Origin: a virus
Virus record (IMG/VR): IMGVR_UViG_3300034106_003642
Location: 1-24,355 of that record
Length of the DNA stretch: 24,355 nt
Reading direction: 5' to 3' (one strand)
Below the pieces are notes generated by a model that was given only the letters and a program-made list of their open reading frames with translations, ran no database searches and was not told where the DNA came from. Below are positions 20,168 to 24,355 of the stretch, one piece after another (positions within the stretch are counted from its first letter, which is position 1; each line of letters starts with the position of its first letter). The position numbers and the translations under genes are program-made.

Positions 20168-20427
20168 TGGCAAAGAAAGGCGTTTCGCTATCTGTTGGAC
20201 GCGGGGAGAAATTGCCCGTGTCTAAAGGCGCTGGCCTCACCGCAAAAGGGCGGGCCAAGTACAACGCTGCCACAGGCTCTAATCTCAAAGCTCCTGCACC
20301 CAGCCCCAAGACCGAAGCAGACAAAGGCCGCAAGGCCAGCTTCTGCGCGCGCATGGAAGGGGTTGTCAAGAACGCCAAAGGGCCGGCCGAGCGGGCCAAA
20401 GCATCCCTCAAACGCTGGAAGTGCTGA
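20167..20427 (+). CDS. Small basic protein, DUF6321-like
   Basis: 86 aa, starting at ATG 20167, which shares a base with the terL stop; a longer frame to 20152 is only the end of terL. The sequence has the motif GLTAKGRAKYNAATGSNLKAP (21 residues, in part), then KGRKASFCARMEGVVKNAKGPAERAKASLKRWKC. I recall this as the DUF6321 family of phages, found beside terminase and portal genes. It is very basic. Function unknown; a DNA-binding or head-assembly role is possible. It also carries a 17-nt match to the divergent promoter region (see findings). Confidence 0.88.
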   Translation: MAKKGVSLSVGRGEKLPVSKGAGLTAKGRAKYNAATGSNLKAPAPSPKTEADKGRKASFCARMEGVVKNAKGPAERAKASLKRWKC

Positions 20428-20429
20428 TC

Positions 20430-20606
20430 ATGGCAACCAAACCCGGGCTCTACGCCAACATCCACGCCAAACAAGAGCGCATCAAGGCCGGCAGCGGCGA
20501 GAAGATGCGGAAGCCCGGCAGCAAGGGCGCGCCCACCGACAAGGCGTTCCGTGAGTCGGCTAAGACCGCCAAACGGCCGGCGCAGAAAACGATGAAAGGG
20601 AAGTGA
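20430..20606 (+). CDS. Small basic conserved phage protein
   Basis: 58 aa. The ATG at 20430 has GGAAG eight bases upstream; a GTG at 20421 is possible but overlaps that site. The sequence (MATKPGLYANIHAKQERIKAGSGEKMRKPG, in part) belongs to a type I have seen in many phages next to DUF6321 and portal genes, without a known function. It is Lys/Arg-rich and probably unstructured. Its stop overlaps the next start (TGATG). Confidence 0.82.
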   Translation: MATKPGLYANIHAKQERIKAGSGEKMRKPGSKGAPTDKAFRESAKTAKRPAQKTMKGK

Positions 20607-20761
20607 TGCCACTCGTCAAGTCCACCTCCAAGGCCGCCTTCCGCAAGAACATCGCGGCTGAAGTCAAGGCCGGCAAGCCGGTCAAGCAGGCCGTCGCCAT
20701 CGCCTACGACGTCAAGCGCCGCGCCGCCCCGGCCAAGAGCCGCCCAGCGAAGAACAAGTAA
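20606..20761 (+). CDS. 51-aa basic phage protein between terminase and portal
   Basis: The frame encodes 51 aa, beginning MPLVKSTSKAAFRKNIAAEV and continuing KAGKPVKQAVAIAYDVKRRAAPAKSRPAKNK. The start ATG at 20606 overlaps the previous stop, and the stop overlaps the portal start (TAATG). I recall very similar short proteins (SK.AF..NI..E..AGKP.KQA.AIAY..KR) in many phages, so the gene is real despite its size. Basic and helical; function unknown. It is the third of three tiny basic proteins between terL and portal. Confidence 0.85.
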   Translation: MPLVKSTSKAAFRKNIAAEVKAGKPVKQAVAIAYDVKRRAAPAKSRPAKNK

Positions 20762-23013
20762 TGGCAACGATCAACCAAGACCCCACAGGTATCGAAGGCG
20801 CAGGCAAGGTGTCTGCGCGCGGCGGGCCTGACCAGAAGGATCACCGCGACACGCTCCAGCTCATGCGCGACCGGCTGCGGCAAGCCATCGGCGCGTACTC
20901 GGAAAGCCGCGAGCATGAGCTGGACGACCTGCGCTTCATGGCCGGCTCGCCCGACAACCAGTGGCAGTGGCCGCAGGACGTGCTGGCGACTCGGGGCTCG
21001 GTGCAAGGCCAGACCGTCAACGCGCGGCCATGCCTGACCATCAACAAGCTGCCGCAGCACGTCCGTCAGGTGACGAACGAGCAGCGCCAGAACCGCCCCA
21101 GCGGCAAGGTGATCCCGGTCAACGATCAGGCCGACGTCGAGGTGGCCGAGGTGCTGGACGGCATCGTGCGGCACATCGAGTACATGTCGGACGCCGACGT
21201 GGCCTACGACACGGCCTGCGAGAACCAAGTCACCTACGGCGAGGGCTACATTCGCTTGCTGACCGAGTACTGCTACGAGGACAGCTTCGATCAGGACATC
21301 AAGATCGCCCGCGTGCGGAACAGTTTCAGCGTCTACATGGATCCGCTAATCCAAGACCCCTGCGGGGCAGACGCCGAGTGGTGCTTCATCACTGAAGACC
21401 TGCTCAAGGAAGACTACCAGCGCATGTACCCCAACGCTGCGCCGCTGTCGTCCATCATGGCGCAGGGCATCGGCGACCAAGACATCAGCCAGTGGATCAC
21501 CGAAGACACGATCCGCATCGCCGAGTACTTCTACATCAGCCACAAAGAAGACACGCTGTACCTGTACCCGGGCAATCAGTCCGTGTTCAAAGGCTCGCCG
21601 CAGGACAAAACGCTGCGTGCAATGGGGCTCACACCCATCCGCGAGCGCCGCGTCGACCGCAAGCGCGTCATGTGGATGAAGACCAACGGATTTGAGGTGC
21701 TGGAAGAGCGCGAGTGGGCCGGCAGTTGGATTCCCGTCGTGCGCGTGGTGGGCAACGAGTTCCAAGTCGACGGCCGCATCTTCATCTCCGGCATCGTCCG
21801 CAACGCCAAAGACGCCCAGCGGATGTACAACTACTGGACGAGCCAAGAGGCCGAGATGCTGGCGCTGGCTCCGAAGGCCCCCTTTATTGGCTACGGCGGC
21901 CAGTTTGAGGGCTACGAGTACCAGTGGAAGACGGCCAACACCCAGAACTGGCCCTATCTAGAGGTCAATCCTGACGTCACAGACGGCTCAGGAAGCGTTT
22001 TGCCGTTGCCGCAGCGTGCCGCCCCTCCGCTGCCCCAAACCGGCCTCATACAGGCCAAAATGGGCGCCTCTGAGGACATCAAGACAACCACGGGTCAATA
22101 CGATGCGTCTCTCGGCCAAGTGTCCAACGAGCGCTCGGGCAAAGCCATCTTGGCTCGCGAGCGCCAAGCAGACGTAGGAACCTATCACTATGTGGATAAT
22201 CTGGCCCGCGCTGTTCGCTATGTTACTCGCCAGTTGGTGGATTTGATCCCGAAGATTTACGACACCCAGCGCATCGCCCGAATCATCGGGATCGACGGCG
22301 AAACCAACATGGTCAAGATCGACCCGACTCAGCCCGAGCCGGTCAAGAAGATCGTCGATCAGGCCGGCATCGTCATCGACAAGATTTACAACCCGTCCGT
22401 GGGCCGTTACGACGTCGTCGTGACCACCGGCCCGAGCTACATGACCAAGCGTCAGGAAGCGATGGACGCGATGAGCCAGATTCTGCAAGGCAACCCCACG
22501 CTATGGGCTGTGGCCGGCGATCTGTTCGTCAAGAACATGGATTGGCCGGGCGCTCAGGAGATGTCTGCGCGGTTGCGGAAGACGATCGACCCCAAACTGC
22601 TCGCCGACACCGACAACGACCCCGCCTTGCAGGCCGCTCAGAAGCAGATCGAGGCGATGGGCCAAGAGATGCAGCAGATGTACAACATGCTGATGAACGT
22701 CAATCAGTCTGTTGAGGCTCGGGACATCCAGATTCGCGAGTTTGAGTCCAAGATCAAGGCATTCGACGCTGAAACCAAGCGCATCTCGGCCACGATGGCC
22801 GGCATGACAATGGAGCAGATTCAAGACATCGTCATGGGTACCATTGCCGCAGCTCAGGACATGGGTGATTTGCTCCCGCCGCAGCAGATGATGGGCCCAA
22901 TCATGGAAAACCCACAGTATGAAGGCATGGAATCTTCCGAAGTAGAGCGTCAGGAAGAGGCCCAGCAGGCCACCCCAATGCCAGACGTCGTGCCGCAAGG
23001 AGGCCAAGCATGA
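20761..23013 (+). CDS. Portal protein (P22-like)
   Basis: 750 aa, ATG at 20761 overlapping the previous stop. The sequence shows the P22-type portal pattern: a helical N-terminus (ESREHELDDLRFMAGSPDNQW), NARPCLTINKLPQHVRQVTNEQRQNRP, VTYGEGYIRLLTEY, and the later RQADVGTYHYVDNLARAVRYVTRQLVDLIPKIYD and VVTTGPSYMTKRQEAMDAM segments, in which short strings are enough to recognise it. The length fits P22-like portals (about 700-750 aa). A coiled-coil-rich C-terminus (residues about 620-700) may form a barrel. It is the dodecameric channel for packaging and ejection. Confidence 0.94.
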   Translation: MATINQDPTGIEGAGKVSARGGPDQKDHRDTLQLMRDRLRQAIGAYSESREHELDDLRFMAGSPDNQWQWPQDVLATRGSVQGQTVNARPCLTINKLPQHVRQVTNEQRQNRPSGKVIPVNDQADVEVAEVLDGIVRHIEYMSDADVAYDTACENQVTYGEGYIRLLTEYCYEDSFDQDIKIARVRNSFSVYMDPLIQDPCGADAEWCFITEDLLKEDYQRMYPNAAPLSSIMAQGIGDQDISQWITEDTIRIAEYFYISHKEDTLYLYPGNQSVFKGSPQDKTLRAMGLTPIRERRVDRKRVMWMKTNGFEVLEEREWAGSWIPVVRVVGNEFQVDGRIFISGIVRNAKDAQRMYNYWTSQEAEMLALAPKAPFIGYGGQFEGYEYQWKTANTQNWPYLEVNPDVTDGSGSVLPLPQRAAPPLPQTGLIQAKMGASEDIKTTTGQYDASLGQVSNERSGKAILARERQADVGTYHYVDNLARAVRYVTRQLVDLIPKIYDTQRIARIIGIDGETNMVKIDPTQPEPVKKIVDQAGIVIDKIYNPSVGRYDVVVTTGPSYMTKRQEAMDAMSQILQGNPTLWAVAGDLFVKNMDWPGAQEMSARLRKTIDPKLLADTDNDPALQAAQKQIEAMGQEMQQMYNMLMNVNQSVEARDIQIREFESKIKAFDAETKRISATMAGMTMEQIQDIVMGTIAAAQDMGDLLPPQQMMGPIMENPQYEGMESSEVERQEEAQQATPMPDVVPQGGQA

Positions 23014-23372
23014 AATGCGCTGATTTTGTCGGCATGTTGTTCCTAGCGCGCGATGTAGCGCACTCGGTGCACCTCAATACCCGGAGTTTCTCCAAACACA
23101 TGGCTTTAGGCACGTTCTACGACGAAATCGTTGATCTGGCCGATAAGTTTGCTGAGGCGTACCAAGGAAAACACGGCCTGATCGGCCCGATTTCCTTGAT
23201 GAACGCCCGCAAAACGTCGAACATCACGGAGTTTCTCCAAGATCAAGTCGACGAGATCGAAAAGGTGCGGTACGAGGTGTGTGACAAGACTGAAACCGCG
23301 TTGCAAAATATCATCGACGAGATTGTCGGGCTGTACCTCAGCACGCTCTACAAACTCCGGTTCTTGGCATAA
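23010..23372 (+). CDS. DUF5856-family phage protein
   Basis: 120 aa, ATG at 23010 overlapping the portal stop (ATGA). The sequence starts MKCADFVGMLFLARDVAHSVHLNTRSFSKHMALG and goes on with FYDEIVDLADKFAEAYQGKHGLIGPI. The pattern H-x3-T-x-S-x3-H-x2-L with FYDEI resembles the DUF5856 family of phage proteins, which I recall as ferritin/Dps-like four-helix folds. Histidines and acids could suggest metal binding, but no activity is established. It sits in the head gene cluster. Confidence 0.85.
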   Translation: MKCADFVGMLFLARDVAHSVHLNTRSFSKHMALGTFYDEIVDLADKFAEAYQGKHGLIGPISLMNARKTSNITEFLQDQVDEIEKVRYEVCDKTETALQNIIDEIVGLYLSTLYKLRFLA

Positions 23373-23381
23373 GGAGCCATC

Positions 23382-23648
23382 ATGGCACTCTACAAACAAG
23401 GCAGCGCGGACGCGCAAATCAAGGTAGGAGCTGGCAAGCTGTTCGGCGTTTTCGTCTCCAGCACCTCCAGCGGCACGTTTGCGTTGTACGACACAGCCAC
23501 CAGCAGCACCAGCGATCCCAAGATCGTCGCTACGGTGACCCCGTCGGCCGGCACGCAGTACGTCAGCTTCCCGGCCGGCTTGTGGTTCAGCAACGGCCTG
23601 TACATTGATGTGGCGAACACCATTGAGTACACGGTCGCCTACGAATAA
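23382..23648 (+). CDS. Small beta-rich virion-type protein
   Basis: 88 aa, ATG at 23382 with AAGGAG just upstream. The sequence (MALYKQGSADAQIKVGAGKLFGVFVSSTSSGTFALYDTATSSTSDPKIVATV and then AGTQYVSFPAGLWFSNGLYIDVANTIEYTVAYE) is Ser/Thr/Gly-rich and beta-stranded, like small head decoration or fibre-associated proteins of phages that lie downstream of the portal. No named family is recognised. Confidence 0.78.
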   Translation: MALYKQGSADAQIKVGAGKLFGVFVSSTSSGTFALYDTATSSTSDPKIVATVTPSAGTQYVSFPAGLWFSNGLYIDVANTIEYTVAYE

Positions 23649-23651
23649 GCG

Positions 23652-24355
23652 ATGCCGAACTCCAAAATCTCAGCTCTGACTGCCGCGACGACACCGCTCG
23701 CGGGGACTGAGGTTTTGCCCGTTGTTCAAAGCGGGGTAACCAAACAAGTCAGCGTTGCGGATTTGACCGCAGGCCGCGCGGTCAGCGCGTCCAGCTTGAC
23801 CCTGACAGGCTCACCGTTGGCCGTTGGTAGCGGCGGCACGGGGTTGACTACTCTTACCGCCAACCGAATTCCATACGGCAACGGCACGTCGGCGTTCCAG
23901 AGCAGCGCCAACTTGACGTTTGATGGAACCAATCTGAAGGTCGGCTCGAAAACCACGCCGACCGTCACTGGTGGTCAAGCGGTGCTGATTGGCGGCTGTC
24001 TGATTTTTGCCGGCGATACATTTATTGGCTCACCTTACACGCAAAATCTTCAGATTGAAATTACTTGGGGTAATTGGGGTTCCAACCCAACAATTGCTTT
24101 GGTTGAGGTAGCTATCGCAGCACGCGAGTTTGGCGGCACGTCTGGCGGTGCTTTTGGGTGGTTGTACGCAACCAATGGTGGCGGCGCGACTTTCAACGCT
24201 TTCACCACCACTGGCGTTACTACAACGCAGGGTACGATAACCGCAGCCAGCGGTGGCAACTACATTTTGCGAATCACATTCGACCCCACAAGTCAAACCG
24301 ACGTCATCGGGTACACCATCAGAATTCCGACAATGTCTGGGGGCACCGGGTCGTC
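23652..24355 (+). CDS. Fibre-like virion protein, truncated by the right window edge
   Basis: The ATG at 23652 lies 3 bp after the previous stop. The reading frame is open to the end of the window (234 codons). The N-terminus MPNSKISALTAATTPLAGTEVLPVVQ and then VTKQVSVADLTAGRAVSASSLTLTGSPLAVGSGGTGLTT match a type I recall at the start of phage tail- or head-fibre proteins (SKI.ALTA.T.LAG.EVLPVVQ followed by KVS.ADL). The rest is Gly/Ser/Thr-rich and beta-stranded. The C-terminal, probably receptor-related, part is outside the window. Fibre identity is moderate confidence; structural role is likely. Confidence 0.75.
   Translation, partial: MPNSKISALTAATTPLAGTEVLPVVQSGVTKQVSVADLTAGRAVSASSLTLTGSPLAVGSGGTGLTTLTANRIPYGNGTSAFQSSANLTFDGTNLKVGSKTTPTVTGGQAVLIGGCLIFAGDTFIGSPYTQNLQIEITWGNWGSNPTIALVEVAIAAREFGGTSGGAFGWLYATNGGGATFNAFTTTGVTTTQGTITAASGGNYILRITFDPTSQTDVIGYTIRIPTMSGGTGS

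Overview
This window is part of a tailed double-stranded DNA bacteriophage genome (Caudoviricetes), or a prophage or metagenomic contig of one. The evidence is a terminase pair, a P22-type portal, a holin and endolysin pair, ejection-type virion proteins, a family-A phage DNA polymerase and a primase-helicase, all packed with ATGA, GTGA, TAATG and TGATG start/stop overlaps. The high GC content, the GGAG/AAGGGG ribosome-binding sites and the gene families suggest a high-GC proteobacterial host, probably of the Burkholderiales; the host is inferred, not shown. No integrase, repressor, tRNA or capsid gene lies inside the window.

Layout from left to right. (1) Bases 2-3777 (+): the end of a virion protein with internal repeats, a 652-aa glycine-zipper virion protein (probably an ejection protein), then a lysis cassette (coiled-coil/membrane protein, M15 peptidase endolysin, small holin). 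(2) Bases 3774-6901 (-): a tightly overlapped operon reading leftward from a divergent promoter region, with a VRR-NUC nuclease, an SNF2-like helicase, a zinc-ribbon protein and several small unknowns. (3) Bases 6902-6988: two back-to-back promoters sharing one -35 region and a 19-bp dyad. (4) Bases 6989-13450 (+): the replication operon, with a Cas4/RecB-like nuclease (DUF2800), a probable ssDNA-binding protein, PolA-type polymerase and primase-helicase, ending in five tandem repeats of about 24 bp. (5) About 13.57-17.93 kb (-): a compositionally distinct block, very rich in GGCC and GAGCT words, carrying a leftward operon of mostly unknown genes (DUF932 protein, Cys-rich protein, small proteins), intergenic hairpins, a strong terminator at its end, and a repeat-rich upstream control region with a LexA-type box. 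(6) 18178-24355 (+): small and large terminase, three tiny basic proteins, portal, DUF5856 protein, a small virion-type protein and the start of a tail- or head-fibre-like protein that runs off the window.

The genes form a plausible programme. The two leftward operons and the rightward replication operon look like early genes under related promoter/operator elements, since a 16/19 match of the same dyad sits in front of both leftward operons. The packaging, head, ejection and lysis genes are the late set and are interrupted only by the window ends. The least understood parts are the GC-skewed block, its flanking AGTGAGCGCTCACT palindromes, and the 1.1-kb control region at 17.1-18.2 kb.
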